From assembly GCA_024349245.1 (NCBI GenBank), contig JALDNG010000021.1:509501-573500 (forward strand): a stretch of DNA of 64,000 nt, in the 5' to 3' direction. Numbering within the stretch: position 1 is the first letter of the stretch; every line of letters starts with the position of its first letter. Under the pieces are notes generated by a model. It saw nothing but the letters and a program-made list of their open reading frames with translations, searched no databases and was not told where the DNA came from. The translations under genes were made by a program, and so were the position numbers. Positions 37,660 through 49,932 of the stretch are shown one piece after another. The stretch comes from Neodontobutis hainanensis. Lineage: Eukaryota > Chordata > Actinopteri > Gobiiformes > Odontobutidae.

Positions 37660-38130
37660 AACCAGGCTAAACTGATACTGGACTAAACCAGGACTGATAC
37701 TGGACTAAACCAGGACTGATACTGGACTAAACCAGGACTAATACTGGACTAAACCAGGACCCAAACTGGACTAAACCAGGACTGATACTGGACTAAACCA
37801 GGACCCAAACTGGACTAAACCAGGACCCAAACTGGACTAAACCAGGACCCAAACTGGACTAAACCAGGACTGATACTTAACTACACCAGGACTGATACTG
37901 GACTAAACCAGGACCCAAACTGGACTAAACCAGGACCCAAACTGGACTAAACCAGGACTGATACTGGACTACACCAGGACTGATACTGGACTAAACCAGG
38001 ACCCAAACTGACTAAAAATGGACTCAAACTGGACTAAACTGGACTAAACCAGGACTGATACTGGACTACACCAGGACCCAAACTGACTAAAAATGGACTC
38101 AAACTGGACTAAACTGGACTAAACCAGGAT
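37660..38130 (+). repeat. ACTGGACTAAACCAGGACC/TGAT minisatellite
   Basis: About twenty units of 22-23 bp made from GGACTAAACCAGGAC plus TGATACT or CCAAACT. It decays into diverged CTAAACC-type sequence up to about 38600. It shares the CTAAACCAGGA core with the array at 33065. Confidence 0.93.
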
Positions 38131-38599
38131 TAAACTACTACTAAATTAATGCTAAAGTAAAAATAAGACTAACCTAAAGCCACAACAAAAACTGATAAAT
38201 CGTGACTAAACCTAGAACTAAAACAGTTCTAAACAAACACTAAACTAGGCCTAAACCAGAGCTAAACCTAGTCTAAATCAGGACTTAATCAGGGCTAACC
38301 CAAAAACTTAAACCAGGATTACAAAAATCTACACAGAAGACTAAAGAGGACTAAAATAAGGACATAATCAGGACTAAACTTACTTCAGACCAGACCTAAA
38401 GTGTGGCTAAACCAAGGTAAAAAACAAGACTAATCTAGGACTAAACCCACAGGAAAAAACATCTTAAACAAAAGAATAAACTGAATTAACTTAGGAATAA
38501 AGCAAGACTGAACTACAATTAACATACAAACAAATCTAAACAAGTTTAAAACAAAACTAAAGCCAAGGAAAAGTGAATTAAACAAAGACTAAAGCAGAA

Positions 38600-39720
38600 A
38601 AGTCTCTGAGTCACTTCCACTTTTCTTTCTCCGTTTCTCAGTTTTAAAGTGAAACTTGTCTTTGATCAGGCGTCTTTCTTCAATGACACGTTTTCTCCCG
38701 GATTGCGGTCGGCCAGAAACGCAACCGGGAATTTCGTGTCAGACAAGACAGACGCCATTTTATCTGCATTTTTTAGATTCAAAACAACTCACTTTGAGAT
38801 TAGTATGAGATATGTCTGTTCTGTTTTTGAAATGGAGACAATAAATGGTATGTAGACCTGGCTTTTGTGGCTTATATATTTTTTTATCATACGTTTGGTA
38901 TAAAACATATCTGGATGTTAATGTAGCAGACACAGATTTAATATTGATGTTTCAGATATTTAACCTGTTCATACTTTCGGTCATTTTCGCTGTATTGTGT
39001 GTAATGGGACCTCTCCAAATTAAAATGATTGCTGTTATTGAACCCCCTGGAATTTAATTACAAGTGTGGGCTCTTTGTAAAGGTAACAGTCTCTAGTTTC
39101 ACTCAGAGCAGTCAGAATCTGTCTAAGTATTACTGATACAATTTTATACACTTTGGAACACACAAAAAAAATTACTTTTTGTGTGCTCGCCTAAAAAATT
39201 TAATGAAAATAAAAGTGTCTGAAGCTTCAGCAGGTAGTTGGGGACTAAAACACACTGTGGGCCAAAAGAATTACTGGATGACTACTCACATTTCAAATTT
39301 GAAAAGAATATCTGTAAAAATGAGTATTTTACAGCAGTTTTAATGTTGGTTAATCTAGGCGCTTTATTCCACTAAAATGATTTATTCATTTTATCAAACT
39401 AACACATTTGGAAAAAGTGCAATAAGTTCTGAATGCTTCAACCCAAGACTTCAATGAGGGCTCTTCTGAAAGATTACACCTAGAGGAATCTGAATTTACA
39501 CACAATGTAACTATATTAGTTATTAAAATTAATATTCCATAATAATTGGCATGTTTACATATGAAAATAGTCAAAATGAGTGTTTTGGGACAAAATATAT
39601 ATTTTTGAATAATATCCACAAATAAAAACACACTGCAAACTATATACATTGGTCATAGCACTGCAATTTAGTGTTTTCAAGGCTCCAACAGCATTAGAAA
39701 GAGAAAAGGAGAGAACAGAG
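38600..39720. other. Intergenic, no assigned gene
   Basis: No recognisable repeat. A short open frame at 38649-38855 follows a TTTCTCAG acceptor-like site, but has no identifiable domain. Confidence 0.5.
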
Positions 39721-39736
39721 AGGTGTCAAAGCCCAT

Positions 39737-40785
39737 CCCCTCCTGCCCCCCTCCTGCCCCCCTCCTGCCTCCCTCCTGCCCTCCCTCCTGCCCTCCCTCC
39801 TGCCCTCCCTCCTGCCCCCTCCTGCCCCCTCCTGCCCCCTCCTGCCCCCTCCTGCCTCCTCCTCCTGCCTCCCTCCTGCCTCCCTCCTGCCCCCCTCCTC
39901 CTGCCCCCATCCTGCCCTCCTCCTCCTGCCCCCTCCTGCCTCCTCCTGCCTCCTCCTGCCTCCCTCCTGCCCTCCCTCCTGCCCCCTCCTGCCCCCATCC
40001 TGCCCTCCCTCCTGCCCTCCCTCCTGCCCCCTCCTGCACCCCATCCTGCCCTCCCTCCTGCCCTCCCTCCTGCCTCCCTCCTGCCCCCTCCTGCCTCCCC
40101 TCCTGCCTCCCCTCCTGCCTCCCTCCTGCCTCCCTCCTGCCTCCCTCCTGCACCCCATCCTGCCCCCTCCTGCATCCTCCTGCCCTCCCTCCTGCCTCCT
40201 CCTGCCCCCTCCTGCCTCCCTCCTGCATCCTCCTGCCTCCCTCCTGCCCTCCCTCCTGCCTCCCTCCTGCATCCTCCTGCCTCCCTCCTGCATCCTCCTG
40301 CCCTCCCTCCTGCATCCTCCTGCCCTCCCTCCTGCACCCCATCCTGCCCTCCCTCCTGCCTCCTCCTGCATCCTCCTGCCCTCCCTCCTGCACCCCATCC
40401 TGCCCTCCCTCCTGCCTCCCTCCTGCATCCTCCTGCCCTCCCTCCTGCACCCCATCCTGCCCTCCCTCCTGCCTCCCTCCTGCATCCTCCTGCCCTCCCT
40501 CCTGCACCCCATCCTGCCCTCCCTCCTGCCTCCTCCTGCATCCTCCTGCCCCCTCCTGCCCCCCTCCTGCATCCTCCTGCCCTCCCCTCCTGCCTCCCTC
40601 CTGCATCCTCCTGCCTCCCTCCTGCCCTCCCTCCTGCCTCCCTCCTGCATCCTCCTGCCCTCCCTCCTGCACCCCATCCTGCCTTCCCTCCTGCATCCTC
40701 CTGCCTCCCTCCTGCCTCCTCCTGCCCTCCCTCCTGCCTCCCCTCCTGCATCCTCCTGCCCTCCCTCCTGCCTCCTCCCGCTTTT
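39737..40785 (+). repeat. Pyrimidine-rich CCTCCTGCC minisatellite (1 kb)
   Basis: Tandem units of 8-12 bp made of CCTCCTGCC, CTCCTGCCTCC, CTCCTGCATCC and CACCCCATCCTGCC. The plus strand is almost pure C/T with isolated G in TGC. Long open frames on both strands here are low-complexity artefacts (Pro/Ser/Leu/Cys on plus, Gly/Arg/Glu/Gln on minus). It ends at a T-rich stretch. Confidence 0.97.
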
Positions 40786-40984
40786 TTTCTTGAACTGCCT
40801 GTCTAAAATGCATTAAACAACTAAAACAGATGATATTTATTACTTATAATATGTAAAATATAAAAAGAGTATAGTTTTTACTCATAAAAACTCAAAAGAC
40901 ACAAGTGTTGACGCAGCTGCCTCTCTCTCCTCTCCTCTTCTCTGATGCGAGGAACCCCAGACCCTGAATTTTAAAAAAAAAAAG

Positions 40985-41148
40985 TTGCCGTGTTTGGTAT
41001 CTCCGTAAACCGTGTTTGTTATTGTCGTAAACCGTGTTTGTTTATGCCGTAAACCGTGTTTGGTATTGTCGTAAACCGTGTTTGGTATTGTCGTAAACCG
41101 TGTTTGGTATTGTCGTAAACCGTGTTTGGTATTGCCGTAAACCGTAGC
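40985..41148 (+). repeat. 22-bp minisatellite
   Basis: Seven copies of a 22-bp unit containing CGTGTTTGGTATTGTCGT followed by AAAC. The 800 bp that follow (41149-41950) hold no identified gene; an open stretch at 41431-41575 ends at a GTAAG donor-like site but matches nothing I know. Confidence 0.9.
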
Positions 41149-41950
41149 TCAGTGGCTCTATTTATCGTATTGAGGACGTTCAGTGACGCTTCTAGCCCAA
41201 ACTAAAGCCGTTGAAGTGGGGGCGTAGTCGTTCATCCATCTGTGGAGTTCCAAGTCTTCTCATTGGTCAAAGGCTGACCAAAACCCCTTTCAATTGGCCA
41301 AACAAGGTGTCAATCTAATGCTAACACTTCCTGGTAGCATTTGATTAGCTTTTTTCGGCGGTAGAAAAGGAATGATGTTTTTTATTTACAAAAGAAACAA
41401 CATAAAGTTGGGAATACTTTTCGGCAGTTTTTGTGCCTTGGAGGCTCTAACATATCTTTTGGACCTAATTATTTTACTGGATATTATTCCCTGGACCTTT
41501 ATGAGAAGAATGAGACCCAGTTTGTGGGATTTTGTAGCGGTTTGAGTCCAATAGACCCGTCAAAGGTAAGACCAAATCCAATCTCCATCTTTGTGCGTGT
41601 CTGTAAAACAGGCTTTGGTGTCAAATATGTGGTTTTAATGTCTTAAAATGGTTTATATCGTCTGAAAGATGAGACTTTAAGCTTTAATTTGATGTGTAGA
41701 TTTTGTGGTTTGCATGACTTAGGAGTTTGCACTGATGGAGGCGCACGCTAAAATGCTCTGTGGAAAGTGTCAACGTCCTTTATTTAGACGTTACACTAGC
41801 CATAATAATTCTAACAATAGTCTTTTCACTTTTAATCAGTTCGAACTTGCTTCTTGTGTAAATATTTGTCCCTGTCTGGAGTTAGTTTACTGTGACTGTC
41901 AAAAAGCAGGTTTATCCAGAAGGGCACATGACTCTTTAAATTTAAGGCCA

Positions 41951-44622
41951 AGTTGCACAAATAAAATGAACCATTTTAAATCGTATTTTATGATTCCAAC
42001 CAAAATTAAATTAAGGCAAAGGAAGTGGGCCAGTAAAATAAAAGCATGAAAACCGTTAAAATATTACTGCTGTCATCAATTACAACTGAAAATTCTAATG
42101 TTGGGAAAAGCCTTCAGCTGTTTTTACCAACTCACCCGCTGCACAATATGGCCTTGATACTAATGCTATTTGTCTAGTAATAATGTCGCTAACTTTCACT
42201 AACCTTGCGGCTGGATTCTCACGAGATTTCCAAACTCGGGTTAATCTATTGTGTATCGCGCCGAGTCAACCGCTCGAGTCGAACCATGGGCTCACCGGTC
42301 TCCTGTGACCGATGATGTGTCCTCTTCTTCTCTTTATCAACACGGCTTTGCAGACACTACTACGCAGCTACTCTTTGTATTTTGCTAACGCTAACAAATG
42401 TTTCACTAAAGGATTTTCAAACACGCTCTGTTCATCAGCTGACGTCCTTGTTTCATTTACCATTCAGGTCCTTTTATTCGCAGATTTACTTTGCAAAAAC
42501 TGTTACTATTACAGCGGTTTGTTATTTCTTTATATCGGCCGCACAAATCTCAGGGTAGGCAGATACTAGCGCGTGAGCTACAAAGGCACAGGAAAAGATG
42601 AGTGCAGCATGTCATCAGTAAATACTAGAGGAAGATTTGCACCTGGACGCTGCACATGGGACGTACTTGGACAACAATCCAAAGCACAAGGCCACGTCCA
42701 CCTGTCGTTGGCTACAGCAGCAGAAAGAGAAGGTTCTGGACTGACCTCAGTATCACTGAGCCACTCTGAGATCTCAAACGTGCCGTTCATGCAAGACTTT
42801 ACAGCAAGAATTTACAGGAACTGGAAGCTTTTTTTAAGCTGAACATCTTAGTTATAGTAATTTCCAAAGCCCAATGACTGTTATATTTGTTTCTCTAAAT
42901 GAAGAAGTCAGTTTCTTATGACGTCAAACTGTTTTGTGCCAAATGTTCCTCTTTCACAAACACCTCCAGACGTTATTTCCATTTTCAGTTTACACCACAA
43001 GCTGACAAGTTCAAACCTGTTGAAAAGAGTGGTTTCACAGACGAAGCATTTCCCTCAAAAAATATATTGTTTTCACTTTTAAAAGCCGTTTAAAATGACA
43101 ACATATTAAAGTGTACATAACTATAAAACACAAAAGAGCAGTAGGACTCCAGATTAAACAATGGAGATGACCCTGATTTTGTCCCATGGACCATTGTTTT
43201 ATTGTTTTACAGTTTCCATTGTAAGAGATTGCTTCTGAAAAAGGTTTGTCTACATTTCACTCAGTTTCAACATATTCAGTAAAAATGTATTCAGGGATAA
43301 AAAAAGGCTGGCTGGAAGAGCTGAGGTAAAGCCTTCAGAGGAAACCAAAGACGCTTACACAAATGCATCTGTAAATGGATTTTGTTTCTGTTGCCTGTTT
43401 CGTCTCGTTCTTTCTGAGTTTACACAAGCGTTGGCTTCACACCTTTGGGACGGTACAGCGGTTTGTCCGAGGGAAGGGGGATGGAAGAGATGAGGTTTAA
43501 GGACTTGTGTTTCCACTGAGCTGTGTGCATCAAGGATTTAAAAGGGTTACTGTCAAAACCAATAACGAGCAAGACAGGATGTAGTAAACTGTTTATTACT
43601 CTTTTCTCAAAACTCTTATTTTTCTGTCATAGTGAAAGGGCGGCAGTAGCTCAGTGGGTAGGGCAGTCATCCTTCAACCGGAAGGTAGGTGGTTCGATTC
43701 CCGCTCTCCCCACAGTTCATACTGTCGTTGTGTCCTTGGGCAAGACACTTAACCCACCTTGCCTCCAGTGGCTGTAACACTGGTAATTACTGTGGAACAA
43801 TGTAAGTCGCTTTGGATAAAAGCGTCTGCTAAATGAATAAATGTAAATATAAATGAAATTGAGTTAAAAGTTAAACTTTAATTTAAAATTTAGCCACAAA
43901 GCCTCATGGGTATTAAAAAAAGTCTAGTTGATACTTTTACTGGGTTAACAGTGTCTGAAAACAGTGTCTACATTTTAATGTAGTTAAATTATTGAAACAG
44001 AAAGATGTATATATTATACTGTATATATGATTTTGTGATTGACAGGTGTGAAGCCCCGCCCCCTTGAATTACAGAGGATTGGGCCTAGATTTATTCCAGG
44101 GACTTGAATTTGGGCGAAACAGTCGTGCAGAGGGTTTTTGACTGAGTGAGAGAGAAGCGACAGAATATTAGCATTAGCATTATTTGTTGTGTTTAGCTTT
44201 ACATCTGAAATGCTGTTGTTAAGAGCTTCACTAAAACCATAGTCAGCCTGATATCTCTCCCTCCTCTTTTCTATAAGTTTCCATCTTTGAGTGAGAAAAG
44301 TTGCAGTATTTATTTTAAGATATCCTGATAATTTATGAAATTTACACGGCTTAGTTTGGTATTATTCTGGTCCATCTCATGTTGAGCCCTGGGTTTGTTT
44401 GATAAAGCATAACAAAGTGTTGCTTAAAGATAATTTAAATTTCCTAGAAATGAGACATTACTGTAGTTTGAACTATCCATTGCTCTTCTGCCCCCCTTTA
44501 GAACCGGGCCTGTCACAGATAGACGTCCTCAGTAAAAGCACTAGCTTCTGCAGTGATTCTCCAGACTTTTGGGTTATGTGTGAACGCCCAGAAGCTGACA
44601 CGTTTGGTCTTATTAAAGTCCA
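41951..44622 (+). repeat. Tandem segmental duplication, copy 1 (2.67 kb)
   Basis: Begins AGTTGCACAAATAAAATG and ends ...TTAAAGTCCA, where copy 2 begins with the same start. Nearly identical to copy 2 apart from a few single-base changes, short indels and a 201-bp block (about 43939-44139) present only here. It contains the SINE at 43638 and the empty target site (AT at 42146-42147) of the transposon found in copy 2. Short reading frames of 64-89 codons recur in both copies but carry no recognisable domain; their conservation only reflects the recent duplication. Confidence 0.95.
43638..43850 (+). mobile_element. tRNA-derived SINE (V-SINE/DANA-like)
   Basis: A-box-like TAGCTCAGTGGGTAG near 43647, B box GGTTCGATTCC at 43691-43701, core with GTGTCCTTGGGCAAGACACT, and tail GTCGCTTTGGATAAAAGCGT then AAATGAATAAATGTAAA. 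Lies in duplication copy 1. Confidence 0.88.
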
Positions 44623-44964
44623 AGTTGCACAAATAAAATGAACCATTTTAAATCGTATTTTATGATTCCAACCAAAATTAAATTAAGGCAAAGGAAGTGG
44701 GCCAGTAAAATAAAAGCATGAAAACCGTTAAAATATTACTGCTGTCATCAATTACAACTGAAAATTCTAATGTTGGGAAAAGCCTTCAGCTGTTTTTACC
44801 AACTCACCCGCTGCACAATAGGGAATGTGAAGGTGACGTCACGCCGTGTTGCATTATGGGTCCTCCGCCATATTTGCAGGATCGCGCCCTATCCCGCTGT
44901 ATTTGAATTCGTGTGTTGGATGCGGTGTTTGGATTTTCTGTGGAGATTTTAAATAAACGTCGAT

Positions 44965-45150
44965 ATGGTTGGTCAGTACTGCTCGATCAAGAACTGCCAT
45001 AGCAGGTCACACGATCGTTCAGGAGAAACTGAACAATGGAATACGTTTTTCAGCTTTCCTTCCTGGAAAAAACAACAAGGGAAGCAGGTGGAGGAGCTGT
45101 CAAAAAGCATCAGAATAAATAAAGGCACAAGTAAATATTTAAATGTTTAG
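44965..45150 (+). pseudogene. THAP-domain fragment of a transposase
   Basis: An ATG opens MVGQYCSIKNCHSRSHDRSG, followed by FFSFPSWKK: the CxxxxC and FxxFP signature of a THAP zinc-binding DNA-binding domain. The frame stops after 61 codons, before the conserved C-terminal part of the domain and any DDE catalytic region. It may be the first exon of a transposase whose remainder was lost when the element was deleted internally. Confidence 0.6.
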
Positions 45151-45489
45151 ATGCCTTTGGTCAGAAACTCAAAACTTTAAAGTGGGTAAGGACGCACAAA
45201 CAACTTAAGTCACAGCTCTTGTCAGTCTTTATTGTACATTTACTTGGAACAAGAGGGACAAAACCAGACTTCGTCAGCTGCAGGGCCATCCTCAAGTCCA
45301 ACACATTCGAGATGAAACCACTGGACCCTACAGTTTTCATTGTCACATGCCACCATGTCACCTTTTTCCTCAGGTCCGTGGCACAGACACCAAAGTTTTT
45401 CTGTTTCTTTGAACAGTGCTCTCTACCTCTGTAATTGCCCTTCCTTGTATTGTTTTTCTGTATCATTGTTAGAGGTAAAGTTTTGTTGC

Positions 45490-47235
45490 TCACTGATGCT
45501 TGGGAGGCTTGAGTGAAATGTTTGCCAATGAGCTCTGGGAGGATACCGCCACGAAAAATTGTTGTGCCTTCTTTATGCGTGCCATCCAAAACTCAGGGTT
45601 TGGTTCTATGCGCAGAACAACACAGTCTTTGAGTGTCCAAACCACAAAATCACAGTAATTACTGCCTGTCACAAATATTTGTGTTTGGACCTGTGTGTAA
45701 TATGGGTGACTGCATTTCAATTTTACCTCTCCATCAACAACCTCAAGGCAGAAGTTGCTGTCTTTGGCCAAACATGCCTCTTGAATGGAGTTGTTCCTGT
45801 ACTTTGAAGGGCACTTAGCTTCAACACAACCTTTCCCACAGCAAATGCACCTCACTGTGCCATCTGGTGATGCCCCCACTTGGGGGAAATCTGGGTTTAT
45901 AAAAAAAACACATGTTGCAACTTCGTGGCCATTGTGTTTTCTATTGTTTTTTTCCACATATGTTCTCAATGCGTGCTCTTCATGTGTAATGCCCCAATTG
46001 ACATCAGCTGTGCTACATTTGCTGTCCTTAGGATAACAAACCTTTTTTACAGTTGACAGAGCTGGTGCTTTGATATCAGTAGCATTAACAGCATGCATAT
46101 TCGAGGCGGTGACCCTGCCTGCTCGAGCAGCAAACCACAATGAAGATTTCTGCTGTTTCCTTGTCCTCTTTTCAATCTCTACAGCTTGTGCCTCTGAAAC
46201 ATCAGCATGTTTTTGTAGTGCCTGGCAGTTCTGTTCCAATACTGATAAATCACATCCAACAAGCCTGGGGTCATGTAGGCAGTGAAGGGGTTTCAATTGT
46301 GTGACAGGCTGCACAGGATCTCTGAACTCCTCGCAGTAATCTGGCAGCACACTCAGTATAGCAGACTTGCCACCTGTTTTATGAAGATCAGTGTAAAACT
46401 GTCTTAGCTCTGAATGTGTAGGTGATGGTGTAGGGATCGTCTTGGTACAAGTCCTCAATCCATGCTTGTTGTCAGGCTCACCATCCAACAGAGAGTTCAT
46501 TGATTTTTGCATGGCAACAGCAGAGGTGTAATTAATCTTATGGCCTATGTCACCGTGAACTTCGTTCACATTACTTGGTAAGATCCAGTATGCAGACATG
46601 TCTGTGACAGTCTTCATTTCTCTGCACCGGACAGTTGCTTTTTTATTTTAAAAGCAAGGCCCCAACATGGGTGCATGTCTCTGCAATACCAGCCATACAC
46701 GTACAGTGGGCTGAGGAAACTTCACCATTGGTGTTGATAATAACCCAAGCCTTCAGAGGAACTTCACTAAGGCGCTGGGAGTGCATCACCTGTACATAAA
46801 GACAGAAATGATAATCAATGACAGATTATTAAATAGCTTATTTCTTTTAGCTGGTTTGCCAACCGCCATAAAACTCCGAAAGAAGAAGAAGTGCCATCTT
46901 ACCTTTGCCAGTACGACTGTGCTCTTGCAGTTAGGCAGCCTGTGAATGAGGAGGTCTTGGACCCAGCCGCTGCAAAACTGTTCATGAGCTTGAAGGGATT
47001 TATAGCTCTTAAACTCCTGCAAAGTGTACGCACTCAATCCAAAAACGAGGTAATTGGCGATGTCCAGATATGTGATAGGAGGTAGTGCGTCTGGATCCGT
47101 AATCCAGTCTTGGCCTGCTAAATCATATGGATCTATCTTGTTTATCTCGGAAAGTTTGTCTAAATAACGTTAATTGGCAGTGGCATTTAGTTTCTCCCGA
47201 TAGGGTCCCTTCTCTTTTTCTTTCAACTTCTCCAT
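45490..47235 (-). pseudogene. SWIM zinc finger / YqaJ-type exonuclease of ISL2EU element, broken
   Basis: Two exons on the minus strand: 47235-46902 (start MEKLKEKEKGPYREK, donor GTAAG) and 46789-45490. The SWIM motif HCTCMAGIAETCTHVGAL lies in the second exon. The 375-codon open frame 46617-45490 holds the lambda-exonuclease/YqaJ fold: WFAARAGRVTASNMHAV, GASPDGTVRC (catalytic Asp), VEAKCPSKYR (catalytic Glu-x-Lys) and HPYYTQVQTQIFVTG. In this copy there is an in-frame stop at 47170-47172, and the SWIM part and YqaJ part are out of frame around an A/T run at 46639-46653, so a full-length product is unlikely. The YqaJ part alone stays open from an ATG at 46617. Such nucleases accompany the transposase of these elements; their role in transposition is not known. 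Confidence 0.8.
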
Positions 47236-48877
47236 TTCTTCCGTTCTTCAATTTTACCTCGTTTTAGCCAAACACACCCACAATTAAATGTCTTAGCAAC
47301 GGTTGGCGAAAACGTAAACAGAGATCGTGCCTCTACATATGGCGCCCACGTCCCATAATGCAACACTGCGTGACGTACCTTCACATTCCCTATATGGCCT
47401 TGATACTAATGCTATTTGTCTAGTAATAATGTCGCTAACTTTCACTAACCTTGCGGCTGGATTCTCACGAGATTTCCAAACTCGGGTTAATCTATTGTGT
47501 ATCGCGCCGAGTCAACCGCTCGAGTCGAACCATGGGCTCACCAGTCTCCTGTGACCGATGATGTGTCCTCTTCTTCTCTTTATCAACACGGCTTTGCAGA
47601 CACTACTACGCAGCTACTCTTTGTATTTTGCTAACGCTAACAAATGTTTCACTAAAGGATTTTCAAACACGCTCTGTTCATCAGCTGACGTCCTTGTTTC
47701 ATTTACCATTCAGGTCCTTTTATTCGCAGATTTACTTTGCAAAAACTGTTACTATTACAGCGGTTTGTTATTTCTTTATATCGGCCGCACAAATCTCAGG
47801 GTAGGCAGATACTAGCGTGAGCTACAAAGGCACAGGAAAAGATGAGTGCAGCATGTCATCAGTAAATACTAGAGGAAGATTTGCACCTGGACGCTGCACA
47901 TGGGACGTACTTGGACAACAATCCAAAGCACAAGGCCACGTCCACCTGTCGTTGGCTACAGCAGCAGAAAGAGAAGGTTCTGGACTGACCTCAGTATCAC
48001 TGAGCCACTCTGAGATCTCAAACGTGCCGTTCATGCAAGACTTTACAGCAAGAATTTACAGGAACTGGAAGCTTTTTTTAAGCTGAACATCTTAGTTATA
48101 GTAATTTCCAAAGCCCAATGACTGTTATATTTGTTTCTCTAAATGAAGAAGTCAGTTTCTTATGACGTCAAACTGTTTTGTGCCAAATGTTCCTCTTTCA
48201 CAAACACCTCCAGACGTTATTTCCATTTTCAGTTTACACCACAAGCTGACAAGTTCAAACCTGTTGAAAAGAGTGGTTTCACAGACGAAGCATTTCCCTC
48301 AAAAAATATATTGTTTTCACTTTTAAAAGCCGTTTAAAATGACAACATATTAAAGTGTACATAACTATAAAACACAAAAGAGCAGTAGGACTCCAGATTA
48401 AACAATGGAGATGACCTGATTTTGTCCCATGGACCATTGTTTTATTGTTTTACAGTTTCCATTGTAAGAGATTGCTTCTGAAAAGGTTTGTCTACATTTC
48501 ACTCAGTTTCAACATATTCAGTAAAAATGTATTCAGGGATAAAAAAGGCTGGCTGGAAGAGCTGAGGTAAAGCCTTCAGAGGAAACCAAAGACGCTTACA
48601 CAAATGCATCTGTAAATGGATTTTGTTTCTGTTGCCTGTTTCGTCTCGTTCTTTCTGAGTTTACACAAGCGTTGGCTTCACACCTTTGGGACGGTACAGC
48701 GGTTTGTCCGAGGAAGGGGGATGGAAGAGATGAGGTTTAAGGACTTGTGTTTCCACTGAGCTGTGTGCATCAAGGATTTAAAAGGGTTACTGTCAAAACC
48801 AATAACGAGCAAGACAGGATGTAGTAAACTGTTTATTACTCTTTTCTCAAAACTCTTATTTTTCTGTCATAGTGAAA

Positions 48878-49090
48878 GGGCGGCAGTAGCTCAGTGGGTA
48901 GGGCAGTCATCCTTCAACCGGAAGGTAGGTGGTTCGATTCCCGCTCTCCCCACAGTTCATACTGTCGTTGTGTCCTTGGGCAAGACACTTAACCCACTTT
49001 GCCTCCAGTGGCTGTAACACTGGTAATTACTGTGGAACAATGTAAGTCGCTTTGGATAAAAGCGTCTGCTAAATGAATAAATGTAAATAT
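48878..49090 (+). mobile_element. tRNA-derived SINE, duplicated copy
   Basis: The same insertion as 43638-43850, carried along in duplication copy 2, with B box at 48931-48941. Only a base or so differs (for example CCCACTTTGCC against CCCACCTTGCC). Confidence 0.88.
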
Positions 49091-49932
49091 AAATGAAATT
49101 GAGTTAAAAGTTAAACTTTAATTTAAAATTTAGCCACAAAGCCTCATGGGTATTAAAAAGTCTAGTTGATACTTTTGACTGAGTGAGAGAGAAGCGACAG
49201 AATATTAGCATTAGCATTATTTGTTGTGTTTAGCTTTACATCTGAAATGCTGTTGTTAAGAGCTTCACTAAAACCATAGTCAGCCTGATATCTCTCCCTC
49301 CTCTTTTCTATAAGTTTCCATCTTTGAGTGAGAAAAGTTGCAGTATTTATTTTAAGATATCCTGATAATTTATGAAATTTACACGGCTTAGTTTGGTATT
49401 ATTCTGGTCCATCTCATGTTGAGCCCTGGGTTTGTTTGATAAAGCATAACAAAGTGTTGCTTAAAGATAATTTAAATTTCCTAGAAATGAGACATTACTG
49501 TAGTTTGAACTATCCATTGCTCTTCTGCCCCCCTTTAGAACCGGGCCTGTCACAGATAGACGTCCTCAGTAAAAGCACTAGCTTCTGCAGTGATTCTCCA
49601 GACTTTTGGGTTATGTGTGAACGCCCAGAAGCTGACACGTTTGGTCTTATTAAAGTCCAGTTCGGTCTCAGTGACTCTGGTGCGGACTAACAAAGGTGGG
49701 TCTCGGTTCACTTCTGAACAGACTCCAGTGTGATTAGTCTCCCGTCACAAGCAACTGCATAATCAGCTGTTCCGTGATGGATTAATCATCATACGTTTTT
49801 ATACTTTCACTATTTACACTTTCATTTATACAGTGTATATCTCAGTCAACCTGTAGCTGTTCATTTAGGGACATCTGTGCTTTTGTTTGTTTGTTAGTGT
49901 GACCAAACAGAATGAATGTGAGTGCAGCCGAT

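Larger units (their letters stand above)
44820..47391. mobile_element. ISL2EU-type DNA transposon, internally deleted
   Basis: Inverted ends of about 40 bp (AGGGAATGTGAAGGT, then ACGTCACGC and GTGTTGCATTATGGG) with two differences between ends. Comparison with the empty site in duplication copy 1 gives a 2-bp target duplication AT. It encodes a THAP-like N-terminus on the plus strand and a SWIM plus YqaJ-exonuclease protein on the minus strand, the pair known for ISL2EU (IS4EU) elements. No transposase catalytic core is visible, so the element cannot move alone. Confidence 0.85.
44623..49659 (+). repeat. Tandem segmental duplication, copy 2, interrupted by transposon
   Basis: Second copy of the 41951-44622 unit, lengthened by a 2572-bp insertion at 44820-47391 and shortened by loss of a 201-bp block (junction at about 49177, with TTTT microhomology). 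The outer breakpoints share CCA, compatible with microhomology-mediated or unequal exchange. Confidence 0.95.

Noticed and set aside
39649..40813. Long Pro/Ser-rich and Gly/Arg/Glu-rich proteins on both strands
   Set aside because: Pure low-complexity translation of the CCTCCTGCC repeat, open on both strands at once, with no domain and no splice context.
42312..43093. Short frames conserved in both duplication copies (also 47558-48337), which look like small genes
   Set aside because: The copies are nearly identical at the DNA level throughout, so conservation carries no information on coding; no domain or splice support was seen, and one of the frames lacks an ATG.
43641..43715. A functional tRNA gene (A and B boxes present)
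   Set aside because: The boxes belong to a SINE with core and LINE-like tail, repeated at 48878 and 32243; the tRNA-like part lacks a credible acceptor stem.
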